Origin: Arcuatula senhousia
Lineage: Eukaryota > Mollusca > Bivalvia > Mytilida > Mytilidae
Assembly: GCA_963971305.1 (NCBI GenBank)
Contig: OZ020307.1
Span: 52,387,702-52,451,701, forward strand
Reading direction: 5' to 3'
Length of the DNA stretch: 64,000 nt
Every line of letters starts with the position of its first letter. The first letter of the stretch is position 1. Under the pieces are notes generated by a model. The model had not been told where the DNA came from, did no database searches, and saw nothing but the letters and a program-made list of their open reading frames with translations. The position numbers and the translations under genes are program-made. Positions 12,001 through 23,721 of this stretch are shown piece by piece.

Positions 12001-15000
12001 TGAGTGTCAAACGTCTGAAAAGACTACGAAAAAACCGGAAACACAAACAAGAACAGCACGAAGAAACACGAAGCACAAAATCAACCGAAAAAAAAACAAC
12101 AACGCAAAATCAAGTCGTACCAGGAGTGAACTCAGATGCTCCGGAATAGTGCGGTTCAAGCCAGCTATAGAACACCCGTGGAAGAAGCATATGTGTACCA
12201 AATGGGTAACCAAATATCATTATACCGAAAATACAAAATTTAAGACAAAATCGGTAGACAAAAAAACAAAACAAAACAAAACAAACCACACAACAACCCA
12301 ATAAAACACAAACATAACAACAAAATCGCATTCAGCAACCTGAACAGAAGTCAAAACTCGGGTGCTCCGAAAGAGTAAACAGTTCCTGTTTTCTATTACA
12401 CACCCTTCACGTTGCCAAAGATTGATTTAGTGTTGGTCGAATCCGGAATGGGTAACATTACAAAACTCTACATGTATGTCAAACAAACATCTGTGCTCAT
12501 TTTAGAGATTGAAATCCTGTATTTGTCTACGAGCACATGATTTGTTCCGTTAGATTTCTTGAGTGATGACAACAACCTCGGAACAACGTACCCTTGTGTC
12601 AACAATTTGCTTGTCAGCCGTGCAGCTCTATCAAGGAAATCGTTATACTCCCCACATGAATCATTTGTAATACGTATTGTGGAACTTCCAATTTCCAATT
12701 CAGTATGTCAAATCCGGTAAAGTAGTACAGAACAAAACTCTACGACAAACGAACATCCGCACCAATCTGAGAGTTCGACATTCCTTAATTGTCTATAAGT
12801 TCATGTTATGTCTACTCTAAAACATCATATGAGTTAAGACAGCAACTGAGGAGCAACATAACCCTGTGTGAGCAATTTTTTTGTCAGGCGTGATGCTCTG
12901 CAAATGGAATCGATGTTAGTTCCGCAAGCTCAGGAAAAAGGAATCAATGGAGATACGTAAACTCCGTAATCTGGAGCGGAAGGAATGTTGCTACACAAGA
13001 AGGGAAAGTTGAAGTCATTACGTTTGTCATAGAGCTATGTCGAAAGTTTTCCTTGCGATTCTATTTCAAGGTGTTGATCTTAATATGAAGCAGATTTCCT
13101 TGAATCCGTAAGATGTTGGGATTTTTTGATTGATTTTAAAACATGACCTAAGTCTTAAAATAGAACATAGTGGTATTTGTAGTTTTTTCCTGCTAATAAA
13201 CCAAAACACGATGATGGATATCAGGAAAAACGTGATAAGCATCTCAAGATGTATCTACCCTGAAATTTTTAATGAGATTCAACAACCCATGCAGGAGTTA
13301 CTGCCCTTTGTCTTGATTTGTTATGATTCCATATGAATTTTACACTTTTTAAGTTCAATATCTGAAATACTATATTAATGATACAAGATAGTTGAAAAAT
13401 TTAAATTGCAAACTGTGAAGCAAACTATAATCTACAAAATATGTCCTAAGGTCAACATCGAAGCACGGTTCATTTTTAGGAACTATTCCCCCTAGAACGT
13501 TAAAAAAAGAAAATAACAAAATGCTTCCAGCTGCTAAAATATTTATTCACATTACTACATTGAGTTAAACCGTTTGTCAGATGACCCCTTATTAAAGTTA
13601 TGATCCAAATATTTTCCTAATACTAGTAGCCTATAGTTCAGGCTTACAAGTCAGGTGAGCGATTAAGGCTCCTCAGAGCCTCTTGTTTACAATTGCTGTA
13701 ACTGAATTTGCATCGGATAGTCAAATTAAATTAAAAATATAGTTTTGCCATTATTTTAACACAATATAACTGAACTTATACTTTTATTACAAAAATGCTA
13801 TCAATAATTGAAAAAGTGCGATTCTTTTTTTGTTCTGTATAATTGTGTTTTTTGTGTCTTTCTTCTAATTGAAAGGATCCGGCTGGTGGTTTATAAAGCT
13901 CACTAAAAACACCAGACATCTGTATGTTCAATTAATGTTGCCAATATTCAATGTGACAAGAAATACAAGATGAATATTGAAGATATAACTCTAGATGATA
14001 GTTACCGACAGAAAAAAGAATGCATCAAAGACAAATTAGATGAGTTGTGCAATGGACTTGAAAAATGTAAATTGGAAACTGCAATTTCTAGCAGTTGCTT
14101 ATTTCAACCAAGAACTGTTATCATATCCTACACCTGTGAAGGTAATGAGATGCCTTATAAAGTTTTGGTAACTGTATGTAGTAAAATTTGTATTCAGTAC
14201 ATCGTTTTTCCCAAATTATATTGTAGAAATAATGAGGCATGGAATGTTTTTTCCAACAAAAATGACTAAGCAACTCCATCTAAAAAGGAGCAAAGGTGTT
14301 CCAATTTGGCAATCGAACATCGTGTTTCCGAAAATGACAATGAGATTATCGGTAGAAAAAAAAATCATCAAAAATTTGTATTTTCAATTGATTTAGCATT
14401 TTAACACACAAAAAAAGCGAAAGTTATCTGCTCCAGGAAGATTAAAACATAGTCTTTATAATAAAAAGTTCAAAACCGTACGGAATTTAGTTTGTTAACA
14501 CTATCATTTTTAAACGGTTGTTCATTTAGGATACTCATTTTTTACAAGATTTTTAGAATATTTATTTCGAAGTCTCGACTTATTATGTCGTCAGATTGAC
14601 ATACTATGTCGTGTTCGACCTATTGTGTCTTGAACTCGACTTTTGATGTCGTACTCTCGAATTACTATACCGTGTGCTCGATTTATTATGTCCGGACGGG
14701 GGAGGGGGCTTAGAGATGGTTTTTGTTTAAGTGTTTTCTGCGAAAAAGTATTCATATTTTAAAGATGTTTTCAATATTACAAATGTAATTAGTTTTATAA
14801 AATATGTCAAAAGTTATTCTTAAGAAAACCATATTTCTCTACCTCTGCTGCCAGGGTATTTTTTTCATTCAGATTCAAAACATATAAAAAACATACCCCA
14901 TCCTTCAAATTTAATAATCGGTTCCTTAACATAACAAATATTTATATTTCAATGATGTTGAGACAAAATATTATTTTCTATGCATGTATTACATTATTCT

Positions 15001-18000
15001 ATATGACAGAAGTCCTCCATCAGAATATTATTTTTCTCTATTATGCCCACTTTTTTTCAATGGCCAGAGATTGTTATCCGTGGAAAAAAAATATTCATAT
15101 CTTAAAGAAGCATTATTTCATATGACAGAAATCCTTCTTCAGAATATTATTTTTCTTTATCATTGCTGCCAGAATATATTTTTCATCAAAAATCAGATTC
15201 AAAATATTGAAAAGAAAAACTAAAGCCCCCTCCCTCAAGTTAAATGGTCGTCCTTTAACATACCTTATGTGTAATTTATAATAGTACGTTCTGCACATTT
15301 TAAAATAATATTTATAAGAACATTTTAAATCTTATTTACTACTAGATAACATATGCAAAGCACACTGCTGAATGAAACTAAAACCGTTTTCTTTTCTTAT
15401 TTAACGAACTCTTACACGTGTTTGAACCACTAATATTAGACTTTCAGAAGGTTTTTTATGTAAATATATCATGTATATAACAGGAAAAGTAACAAAAACC
15501 CAATAAACTACTTTTGTCAACCGTAAACTAAAAAAATATTATTCTAAATCATTCAAAAGTGTTCAACTTTTCATTTACGAATTCAAAATACCGAATGAAC
15601 TAATAAATGACACGATCACGAGATTTGTGACCTATAATAGGACAATTACATGTTTGTAATTATACCGTTTGTACATTGCATATAATAATTTGACTCTGCA
15701 TGATGCGTTGATCTTTAACCAGAAAATTATAGTTCTCTGTAAAAAGGGTATAAAATGTAATGTATTCCAAATTCAATGCATAATTATAAAATGTAATGGT
15801 AGCAACTCAAATTTCAGTTTTATAAAGCGACTTAATAAAAAAGCTTTTAAAAGCCTTTTTTGTTGTGTATACCCGTGTGTTCAAAAACAGCTACATGTCT
15901 TATAGATCAATTTAAAATGTTTAAAGGTTCGTGAAACACAGCTTATCGGTGATAATAATAGTTTACCAACACAAAACAACATTTATCGACTGTATACTAA
16001 ATTAATGGTAAATTCAGTTTATCAGTGATGAACTGAGTTTGTCACCGAATCGCTATAGTTTTCGGTCGATTTACTCAGTGTAACACGTTTTTGTTGCTGT
16101 TGTGTGCCACAAATATACTTTATTCATATATTGCTTTCCACAGATGACATTTACCATCAATCAAGTGAAGCTAGCATTAATCCAGATCACTCCAATTCTG
16201 ATGCTATGTTGATTACAGGTACGCATATCAATATTACAACATTTGGTAACCATCAGTATGAAGCTTTCCAAAATTTAATCTTCAGACATAAAACATGCTA
16301 TAATATATCAATCATGTCAATGTCTGGGAAGAACGCGTACGGTCAAGAAGAAAAAGTTTTTACCTGGGAAATCTTTTAGCAGAAAAAAATTGCAAGTATA
16401 AGGATGCAAATAAGCGAGAAAAAAAGCACAAATGCCAAAAGGTTTTTAATGATCTTTTTAAAAAATTAAACGGCTGCAGTATGACATTAAAGAAATCATA
16501 GCTTTATAATTAAAAGGTCTTTTTTAATGTTCATTCCTATATTTTTTTACATGCAATCTAAAATACTGTTTACATCCTTAATACCCACTTTGATATTTCT
16601 GTTTTGAAACCACAACTGCTGTTGGTAGACCAGAAGTCCCAGAGGGTAATCACATTCCTTGTAGTCAGACTCATATGTTACGACTTTACCAATATTTTAC
16701 TTATAATTTTCGGTCGTTGAAATTTCCGATTGTTCATTTCAAAATTGTTTCAAAAACCAGTTTTTTTCTATATTGCACATGGCCGATATCCTCAGTGCTG
16801 GCTTTCGCTTCTCTATACGAACATTTTTGGTTTTGAAAACTTTTCTTTCAATACTTTTGATGTTTGGTTGATGAAAGGTTACTCCTTGAAATATGCAGAT
16901 AAGCGAAAAAATCACAATATGCCAAAAGGTTTTAAATGATCTTTCTGAATTTCGAATTAAAAAAAAAATAATGGCTGCAGTACCATTAAGGTATGACATT
17001 TAAGAAAGCGTAGCTTTATAATTTTAAGGTTTTTTTTGCTATTGTCATCGTTAGGCGACTGTTGTCTGTCATCCGTCCGTCCGTCCGTCTGTCCGTCCGT
17101 CCGCCGTTACATTTTCTCCAAAAATCTTCTCTGAAACGCCTGAAAGGATTGCTTTGAAACTTTGTACACTTGGTCTCCAGGATGTCCTCTACAAATGAGC
17201 TTAACACTTCTGCAATGCTAATTCTCCTTAGCACTAATTGTTATCAAGATATAGTGTAAAAATGCAAAACTTGGCAATTTTTACGATGAAGGGGAGACAA
17301 CGCCTATAAGGAGTCGTCCCAAGACTTTGACTCAATGGAGAGATTTGTAGAACTTTCGATGCTTAAAGGAATGTTGCTTCGGATTTTCTCTATCTCTTAT
17401 ACTTTGTGAGCAATAAGCCAAAAACAATGGTGAAACTCCCCCACCCGTTCTCTTTTTAGCAGTAGATGCCATCTTGGTTGGTGTGCATGCATAAATTTAG
17501 CAAACTTGGTCCACGGTCTGCTTTTCTTGACCGCTCTGCTAGTTAACTGTAGCCTAGAACCAACCTAAAGTTAACTTTAGCGTAAAAGCGACCTAACGTT
17601 AACTTGGCTCAGATAATATTTATCATTTGACTTGCTTTTTATCATTTAGATCTACAAAAATGATTTCAGGGTCAAAATTATCGTTTTAGAGTTATTGCCC
17701 TTTACTGTTTTTTATATCAATTTTAACCGATTTTTAAAAAAATCTTCTTCTCTGAGACTACTGAAGGGATTATTTAGAAATTTAATACACTTGGTCTTTA
17801 GGATGTCCTCTACCAAGTTTGTGAAATTTGTGCACGCCAACCAACCAAAATGGCTGCTGTTTCTAAAAATAGAACAGGAAGGTCAGATTATAGTTTTAAT
17901 CTACGAAATTACAAATACCAAATCGCGGGTATAAACGGTTAATTTGGATGTGCTTTATATCGAAATTTCAAGGAGTAACCTCTCATCAGTAGCATTTAAA

Positions 18001-21000
18001 TAAAATGTTGGAAGGTCAAATTCCAAAACTGTTGAAAACGAAAAGTACTCAAAACCAAAAAGTTCGAACAAGGAAGCCAAATACAGCACCGAGAGATAGA
18101 GAAATTCAAAGCAACCTACCATCTTCAGCATCGAAAGTTCTACAAAAATCTGTCCTTGAGTCAAAGATGTGGGACGACTCCTTGTAAATTTAAGAATGAC
18201 GTGAAGCAAGTGGATTCTGTGGTATCTTTAACATCTAGCTGGAGGATATTTTAAAGGAACCCATCTTGATGGCAGAGAGGACGTCATCAATATATTTAAA
18301 GTAAGGTTAAAGGATCTTGCCTTTAGATCTCTCAAAAGTCTTGTTCTTTACGAGTTCCTGAAGAAATTAAGTCTCGTAAAAGTATTAAAAAAGTCGGTGA
18401 GGTAAGGGAGACACTTGTGCTCATAATAGGTTGTTGAAAAATCTCTCCTCAAAATGTGACAAATATATTGTTAATAAAGAATTCAAGCATACTGCAAACT
18501 TATTCCAAAGTGTTACAAATCTTATTTTCATAAAATGTGTTGGAAAATGTAGAATCATAACCTAAAACAACAAGGTTCCTTGAATTCGAAAAATAGCCTT
18601 TTCAAGAATTTTTTTTCTCATACGACACTAAAATTTTTCGTGTGGTAATAGGATGTAAAATTTGAAAAAATGACAGCTTTAAAAAAAATGTTCCTCAGAG
18701 AAATACTGGGATTTAAACTATCTACGACATCTTTTTATTCTTTAAAATTCACATATGATTCATAAATAGTGTCACAGTTTGTTTGTTGTCCTTCCTTGAC
18801 AGCAGACAACATCTTAAATAATGAGCTAATTGGACACCTCTAGATCTGTAGTTGAAAATGATGACATCCTGCTATATACCTATCTCTGTGCGGATTTTTG
18901 TGAAGTTTAGATATCCAGTACAATCCACTGCATATTATAATGTTTGCTAAATTATTGTTAATGTGCATTTATGTACACTGATTGAAGCACGCCACTGCTT
19001 GAATTTTATCATATATATTATGTATATTTTGTCTTTTTAGGATACTCGACCATAGAGAAACCCAATCAGACCGAATATTTGCTTACAACAACAATTCCAT
19101 CTACTATAGGTACTTATATTTTAGTTTTTTTCTAATGCAATATATTTTTACGTTAAAATGTAGACTCATCAAAAGGAATTTACCTTCGTTATAATTGAAA
19201 GTACACGAACTTAAAGTGAAATGTTTTATACAAGAAAATGCATAACGCATTCAATCGTTTGTTTGTCTTAAATTAATTACCTTATTGATGGTTTCAGACC
19301 CAATGATGATCATGCCATCATTTGAAGTAAAAGACTTTCGTGTTCTCATGTCCCATCCAAAATATCAGTCTCCTAAAACGTTATGTGACGTCGATTGGGA
19401 TGATAATAACGCAATTGTGCTGTGCAGATATCTCAATTTTTCGAATGGAAATGCAATGGTTGTACAAAACCTGCAAGGTATTGCCACCGAGAAATTTGTT
19501 TTACATTGTTTTGGAAATGAGACGTCATTGGTTAAATGCGAAATAGTTATGGAGAATGTTACTTGCAGTCCTGACCAAGTAGCCGGAGCAAAGTGTTGCA
19601 CAGGTAGATATGAATTATTCCTAACAATTATGTCTTTTACCAGATGTGCATGGCACTTGCTGAAGACCCAGAACTTAATTTTGAATGACAATTTAACGTT
19701 TCACTAGTAGATTGTCAAATGATATTAAACGGCAATTAAAGTCCCATTTTATTTACTTTTGACATGGTATGAGTTTAGTACATGAAAGTGTTTTTTTGTT
19801 ACGATATGTCTGGTTTAATGTGATCTTATATGGCCATTTCAGACAATTTTTGAAATATTGTAATGTGCATACAGGAAATTATTCCTATTTAAGAATCGTT
19901 GTGTGGCAGTCTTTTATTTGCATCGGGTCGCATACATGCTGCTCTTTGTAATTGTTTGTCGCGAAGTACAACAAAGTGCTTTTTATTTAAAATGCTACCT
20001 ATTTTACTAGGTAATTCATCGTTTTCAAGCTTTTGTACTATACATTAGAGGGGTGTGCTGCATTTGTGATACTATTTATGCATACTTATTCGACTAAAAT
20101 TTTAACAGCACATAAACTCGAAATAAACTATTTTGTTCACGTTTGTCGATTCAATTTACTTTTCAACAAAAGATATGCATTTTACCACAAGTGATTTAAG
20201 ACAATGAGACATGCGGCGAGATGTAGAAAAAATGAACGCGACACATCCCGCATAAACAAGCAGCAATTGAAAAAGTCATAATCTTACAAAACTGAATAAA
20301 ATTAGAATTTTGTATATTTCTAAGGAGAAGACTGTAAAGACCACGATATATATAATGAACTCCTCATAACAGACGACTCAATTGATGAAGGTAATTTTGT
20401 AGAATTTACTCAAGGTAATAACATACATTATGTACTTACCAAATATTGACGATAAGTGAGCAGGGTAAACATAAATAATTAGTTAAAACATAAATATATG
20501 TTTTCGGGCTTAACTGACAAATCTTTTTTGTATTTTTGTTTGTTTCTTTTTCTCTCAAGTGTTTTTGAACTTTCGTGGTAATCAGATAGATAACAATTTT
20601 ATTACACCGTCATTTAATACCAAAATAATCAATATAAAGTGGTTTTTTTTCATTTAAGAATGACTTTCGATTCTAACAAAGACAATACTTAACTTAATTA
20701 AGTAATAGTGTAATACTATAATAAATGTCACATCAATTTTGAAACATTTTTTTAATTGCATGCAACATGTACGTGTGTTATGTTTTTTTTTAAAACATTT
20801 TAAATCTAATAATTACATTTGAATGCTTTTCAAATTAATTCAAGTTTTTTTTTTTCACCTGTATGACGTATGTATGTATTGGTTGCCTTATTAAAAATAA
20901 TCCTGGAGTACAAAGTAACAAATTATCTAAAATTGTAGGTGTCATTGCTGGGTCTGCATTAGCAGGAATAATTGTTGTTGTTGTCGCCATTGTTGTAGTA

Positions 21001-23721
21001 TTTATTCTTCGGAAGAGGTAGGAGTGTTTAAGGATACATGTAGCGTCTAGCTTGATAGCGAACCTATAATATGGAGTAGGCATTGCCTAAATGCGAGCAT
21101 AGCTAAAAGGACTACGTTTTTTGTTCTAAATGTCGACATTCAGGGCCATCGCTATCATTTAATTTCCAATATTTCCATTTGCTTATTTTGGGGCGAGATG
21201 GTATGGGGCGATTAAGCTTCGAGACACGTTAGTTTCGTACGTGCATATAACCAAGACGATACGAGCAGCTTATGTATATTTATTATTTTAAGAATATTAT
21301 TTTCTTGTAAAAAGCGCAATTTACTATTTTTTAAAGCATTATTTCTTTATTATAATTTATTTTAACATTCACTCCGGTCCTGTAAAAATAATAACCCTTT
21401 CCGGACCATAAAAAATCTTAATCAGCATTAGCAAATTTCTCGCGGAAACAAATACCGTAGAGCTCTCCGCTCGAGCGGGCACTTCGTGCCCGCTTGCGAG
21501 CTCTGCTCGCTATAATATGAATAAGGCATTGCCTAGCTGCAAGCACGGCGTAATTATTCAATTTGCCATATTTGATAGGGAAAAAAAGAGAAAGATATGT
21601 TTAAACTTGATAATCATAAAAAAAACAATTCTTCAAATACTCCAAATTTATGGCGCCTATGAGCGCGTGATGTTTCGCTCCGAATCTTGAATAACTGATG
21701 ACGTGAAAATCGGTTGCAGAACAGCTCGGCAATAATGTTTTGAAATAGTTTCGATTTGCATTAAACCTACGTGGAATTTTCTATCTATGCGTAACTTTTT
21801 TTTAAGAGTATATTTTACCTAGTTTGTAGTCTTTGCACAGCTTTGACTTGCAACCTATTTCAATGAAGCAAAGAGACACCTATGGGGCATTTGAGTGTCA
21901 AAAGTTCGAAAGGGCAACGTCGAAACCGGTAATCACGAACAAGAACAGCACGAAGAAACACAATACACAAAATCAACCAAACGGAAATCAACAACGCGAA
22001 TTCAAGTCGTTACAAGAGTGAACTCAGGTGCTCTGGAAGAGTTAGTGGTTCCAGCCTGCTATAGCACATCGTTCAAGTTGCTAATTTCCGATTCAGTGTG
22101 TCGAATCCGGTAAACATGGTAAAGGAAGACAAAGTTATTCATAGCATTGTAAACGTTTTACGCAATTTTACTAGAGTACCCGAAATAAAAGGTATTTAGT
22201 ATTTTAAGAACAAATTCAAGTTATTACTAGGATAAAAATTGCAAGAAAAACTAAATTTTAGAGAAAATAATTATACCATCTTTTTATGTCATTTGCAGTA
22301 AAATCATTATTTAAACAATATTGCTACACGCACATCTTCATGTGTTGTTACTATTAAATTAAAATGACATTAAAGATCCAATCAATAAATTTTGCTAGGC
22401 CTGACCCGCGTTCGTCTATAAAGGACTCATCAAAGCTTAAGGCGCTCTACCAAAAATATATTTGATTAGGAAGAGCATAGACAAAAACAACAAACGAAGA
22501 TACCGAATTGGGGACCAAATTATAACAAAGATGATCAACCTATTTCTGGGATGGGAAGAACTTTAGGGTTTAGACAATTTTGACGAAACGCACGCCAGGC
22601 GTTGCAAAATTTATTGTCTGGAATTTTGTTGTCATTTTAATTTCCAAAACTTGTGTATTTTCAGATCTGAGACCAAAACTGATATAACATTGAAAATGCA
22701 ACAATATAATTAAAAAATCAAAATTCAAGTTACAGTGTAAACAGATTTGCGTCTATGGAATAGCAGTTCCTGCCAACAGGACTCCAGCGCAAAATTAGAC
22801 GAACATCAATGACAATAGAAATAAATAAAGATTAAGAGAGAAAAATATAACGGACATGAAACAATTTACAGAAGATATCAAACAAATGACATAAATAGCA
22901 GCTAGAAAAGATTAAAATTCTATAAAACGTCCAAATAATAGTTTTACCGATAGAAAGTGCCAAAACACTTGAACTTCAAAATGTCCTCAAAATATACCGG
23001 TTACACAAATGAAGAATAGTCAGTGAAAAATTATGACCGACAATTGAAATTGAATTCCCAAAATGTTTAATAAAATTATGTATGCGATTAAGAGTTTGTA
23101 GGACATTTAATATCATGTTTCTGTCAAAATTTCAGGTTCTCAAACAAAAACCCAGACATAAAGCACACAAGTCTTGCCGATCATTCAACCCAGAGAAACG
23201 ATGATTACACAGGCACACAGGACATAAATCTTCTAAACACCAATCAGCGAGCTCCGGAAACATTTATTTACTCAGCAGCTAATGAAACCTGTCACGGGGA
23301 CACAGGTGCCGACGGCTACTTCGTACTTGAAAAGAAAAATCCATCGACCAATGTAAGTTCAGATGGTAGAGCTTACGGATATGCAACGTCAAAAGATTCA
23401 GCTTACGACAACTCTAATGGATCCAAACAAAATTTAAGCAAGGAGAACGTTTACAGCCACGCAGTTAACGACATGTATGATGAGACTGCACACACAACAC
23501 AAAAACCAAGTGGAGAAGTCGTGTATAGCCACTCCGTTGACGGCATATACGACAAAACATCAAACGCAAAAGAAGTTGGAAATAGTGACAACGTGTATAG
23601 TCATTCTGTCGATGATTTTTACGACAAACTTCGTCACAATGTGACGTCAAAAGACGCTGATGATACGTATAATCATATGTTTGGTTCTACTACAGAAGAT
23701 GACTATAACATAACTCAATGA
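9023..23721 (+). CDS. Receptor A: RBL-like lectin/SRCR transmembrane receptor with tyrosine-box tail (possible pseudogene or exon-3-skipping gene)
   Basis: Exons: 9023-9098, 10313-10567, (13916-14141, frame-breaking), 16144-16218, 19041-19109, 19298-19603, 20325-20390, 20939-21017, 23136-23721. Without the third exon the others join to an open frame of 503 residues. Order: signal peptide, 8-Cys RBL-like domain, Ser/Asn- and Thr-rich linkers, SRCR domain, short Cys exon, transmembrane helix ending RKR, then a roughly 195-residue tail. The tail has three YSH..YDK/E boxes, GYFVL, SAYDN and TYNHM. RBL and SRCR are known recognition modules. The tail suggests tyrosine phosphorylation and SH2 docking (YxxM resembles a PI3K site, YDN a Grb2 site). 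The lectin fold lacks the canonical YGR motif, so sugar binding is uncertain. The gene is paralogous to B and C. Confidence 0.72.
9099..10312. other. Receptor A intron 1
   Basis: Very AT-rich. No exon, RNA or clear repeat was recognised. Confidence 0.5.
10313..10567 (+). CDS. Receptor A exon 2 (RBL-like domain 1)
   Basis: Acceptor TTATTAACAG, donor GTTAGT, phase 1 on both sides. It has eight cysteines in RBL-like order: LKC, KRC, DFC, SNC, TTC, RFC, PIC, YKC. The canonical YGR and DPC-KYL sugar-contact motifs are missing. Confidence 0.75.
10956..11100. repeat. Foldback/MITE element, about 145 bp
   Basis: AAAGCCTTCTACAAC at the left is matched by GTTGTAGAAGCTTT at the right. The inner arms (AATTGAATTTCTAACATC against GATGTTAGAAATTCC) continue the palindrome. 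It lies in receptor A intron 2. Confidence 0.65.
11101..11999. repeat. Dispersed repeat fragments in receptor A intron 2
   Basis: Positions about 11470-11900 resemble 47000-47100 (ACATTAAATTGAAAACC, CAATAGCAATCAAACTT). The rest of this stretch shows no recognisable gene. Confidence 0.4.
12000..12467 (-). mobile_element. RT-element 3' tail
   Basis: It contains the inverse of the tail motif (GTGAACTCAGATGCTCCGGA, GAACACCCGTGG), partly duplicated at about 12310-12440. It follows directly from the RT fragment at 12468-12700 on the minus strand. Confidence 0.6.
12468..12700 (-). pseudogene. Reverse-transcriptase C-terminal fragment
   Basis: The minus-strand ORF contains NDFLDRAARLTSKLLTQGYV, then LLSSLKKS and DKYRISISKMSTDV. 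These match the C-terminus of the RT at 58417-59067 (RATRLTHKLLTQGNV, DKYGISISQMRADV). 5'-truncated and inactive. Confidence 0.75.
12701..13110 (-). pseudogene. Second reverse-transcriptase fragment
   Basis: The minus strand reads NDFNFPFLCSNIPSAP and YGVYVS, then LLTQGYVAPQLL with stops and small indels, ending in the tail sequence TTTACCGGATTTGACA. It abuts the neighbouring copy, so two 5'-truncated copies lie head to tail. Confidence 0.65.
13220..13690 (+). repeat. Dispersed repeat ending GTGAGCGATTAAGGCTCCTC
   Basis: Related copies end at about 48050 and 54615. All three terminate in a short palindrome, AGGCTCCT..AGAGCCT, next to CTTGT. No ORF. Confidence 0.55.
13916..14141 (+). pseudogene. 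Receptor A exon 3 (RBL-like domain 2), frame-broken
   Basis: The lectin frame SVCSINVANIQC, then ECIKDKLDELCNGLEKCKLE and VIISYTCEG is clear and ends at a normal phase-1 donor (GTAATG). In B and C this exon is 261 nt and phase 1-1. Here the nearest acceptor giving this frame (CACCAG before 13916) is phase 0. The better acceptor (pyrimidine tract then AAAG before 13876) leads out of the lectin frame to a stop near 13970. Either choice breaks the frame by one base; the region between probably carries an indel. Confidence 0.65.
14142..16143. other. Receptor A intron 3
   Basis: It holds a degenerate short tandem array at 14570-14695 built on CTCGACTTATTATGTCGT-like units. It also holds repeats related to the 6655 MITE at 14700-15262. 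The rest, including 15262-16143, is AT-rich and unrecognised. Confidence 0.45.
16144..16218 (+). CDS. Receptor A exon 4 (linker)
   Basis: 75 nt, acceptor TTTCCACAG, donor GTACGC, phase 1-1. It encodes a Ser/Asp/Asn-rich linker (DIYHQSSEASINPDHSNSD). Placed by phase and position; no homologue was seen in B or C. Confidence 0.5.
16219..19040. other. Receptor A intron 4
   Basis: It contains a pair of direct repeats (about 16390-16540 and 16890-17035, sharing ATGCCAAAAGGTTTT and GGCTGCAGTA). A CCGT-rich microsatellite lies at 17070-17105. Dispersed-repeat pieces lie at 17040-17385 and, inverted, at 18000-18190. A decayed RT fragment lies at 18180-18560. Confidence 0.5.
18180..18560 (-). pseudogene. 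Decayed reverse-transcriptase fragment
   Basis: In minus-strand pieces I read FFINNIFVTF, IFQQP and, past several stops, VKDTTESTCFTSFLN. These match the NIFVRFGGRVFQQTMG and ELEIKDT regions of the RT at 58245-59067. Inactive. Confidence 0.5.
19041..19109 (+). CDS. Receptor A exon 5 (Thr-rich linker)
   Basis: 69 nt, acceptor CTTTTTAG, donor GTACTT, phase 1-1. It encodes YSTIEKPNQTEYLLTTTIPS. The TTTIPST end resembles the end of receptor B exon 4 (TETLPTSG). Possibly O-glycosylated stalk. Confidence 0.55.
19298..19603 (+). CDS. Receptor A exon 6 (SRCR domain)
   Basis: 306 nt, acceptor GGTTTCAG, donor GTAGAT, phase 1-1. SRCR landmarks: FEVKDFRVLMS, TLCDVDWDDNNAIVLCRYLN, LHCFGNETSLVKCEI, DQVAGAKCC. 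It has N-glycosylation sequons NFSN and NETS. Close to receptor C exon 4. SRCR domains mediate protein or microbial ligand recognition; the ligand here is unknown. Confidence 0.82.
19604..20324. other. Receptor A intron 6
   Basis: AT-rich. No exon or recognisable repeat. Confidence 0.45.
20325..20390 (+). CDS. Receptor A exon 7 (short Cys exon)
   Basis: 66 nt, acceptor TTTCTAAG, donor GTAATT, phase 1-1. It begins EDCKDHDIYNELL. Receptor C has a 69-nt counterpart with the same DCK start, which supports it as a real juxtamembrane exon. Confidence 0.65.
20391..20938. other. Receptor A intron 7
   Basis: AT-rich, with no recognisable exon or repeat. Confidence 0.45.
20939..21017 (+). CDS. Receptor A exon 8 (transmembrane helix)
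   Basis: 79 nt, phase 1 in and phase 2 out, acceptor AATTGTAG, donor GTAGGA. It encodes IAGSALAGIIVVVVAIVVV and then FILRKR, a single-pass helix with a stop-transfer basic cluster. Receptors B and C have exons of exactly the same length and phase. Confidence 0.85.
21472..21496. repeat. GC-rich hairpin
   Basis: GCGGGCAC and GTGCCCGC form a perfect 8-bp stem with loop TTC, extended outwards by a few pairs and flanked by GAGCTC on both sides. It stands out in AT-rich DNA. Function unknown. Confidence 0.6.
21862..22120 (-). mobile_element. RT-element 3' tail fragment
   Basis: It contains GTGAACTCAGGTGCTCTGGA and GATTCAGTGTGTCGAATCCG, the inverse of the tail downstream of the RT at 59067. 5'-truncated. 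Confidence 0.65.
22386..22645. mobile_element. Decayed retrozyme copies in inverted arrangement
   Basis: Positions 22386-22587 are minus-strand retrozyme sequence with a mutated hammerhead core (22397-22446). Positions 22584-22645 are the plus-strand 3' half (CGAAACGCACGCCAGGCG then the conserved GTCTGG..TTGTCAT end). Confidence 0.6.
22397..22446 (-). pseudogene. Inactive hammerhead ribozyme remnant
   Basis: The minus strand reads TTGATGA where CTGATGA is needed, and GAAC where GAAAC is needed. The GTC site and helix I are recognisable, but it should not cleave. Confidence 0.6.
23136..23721 (+). CDS. Receptor A exon 9 (cytoplasmic tail and stop)
   Basis: Acceptor AAAATTTCAG, stop TGA at 23719-23721. 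The tail has 14 tyrosines: IYSA, GYFVLEKK, SAYDN, three boxes (VYSHAVNDMYDE, VYSHSVDGIYDK, VYSHSVDDFYDKL), TYNHMFG and DYNI. Each box puts two tyrosines 8 residues apart. The exon is strongly conserved with receptor B. Confidence 0.85.

Larger units (their letters stand above)
21018..23135. other. Receptor A intron 8
   Basis: It contains a pair of short direct repeats (GGCATTGCCTA near 21081 and 21526), a hairpin at 21472-21496, an inverse RT-element tail at 21862-22120, and decayed retrozyme pieces at 22386-22645. Positions 22646-23135 are unrecognised. Confidence 0.5.
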
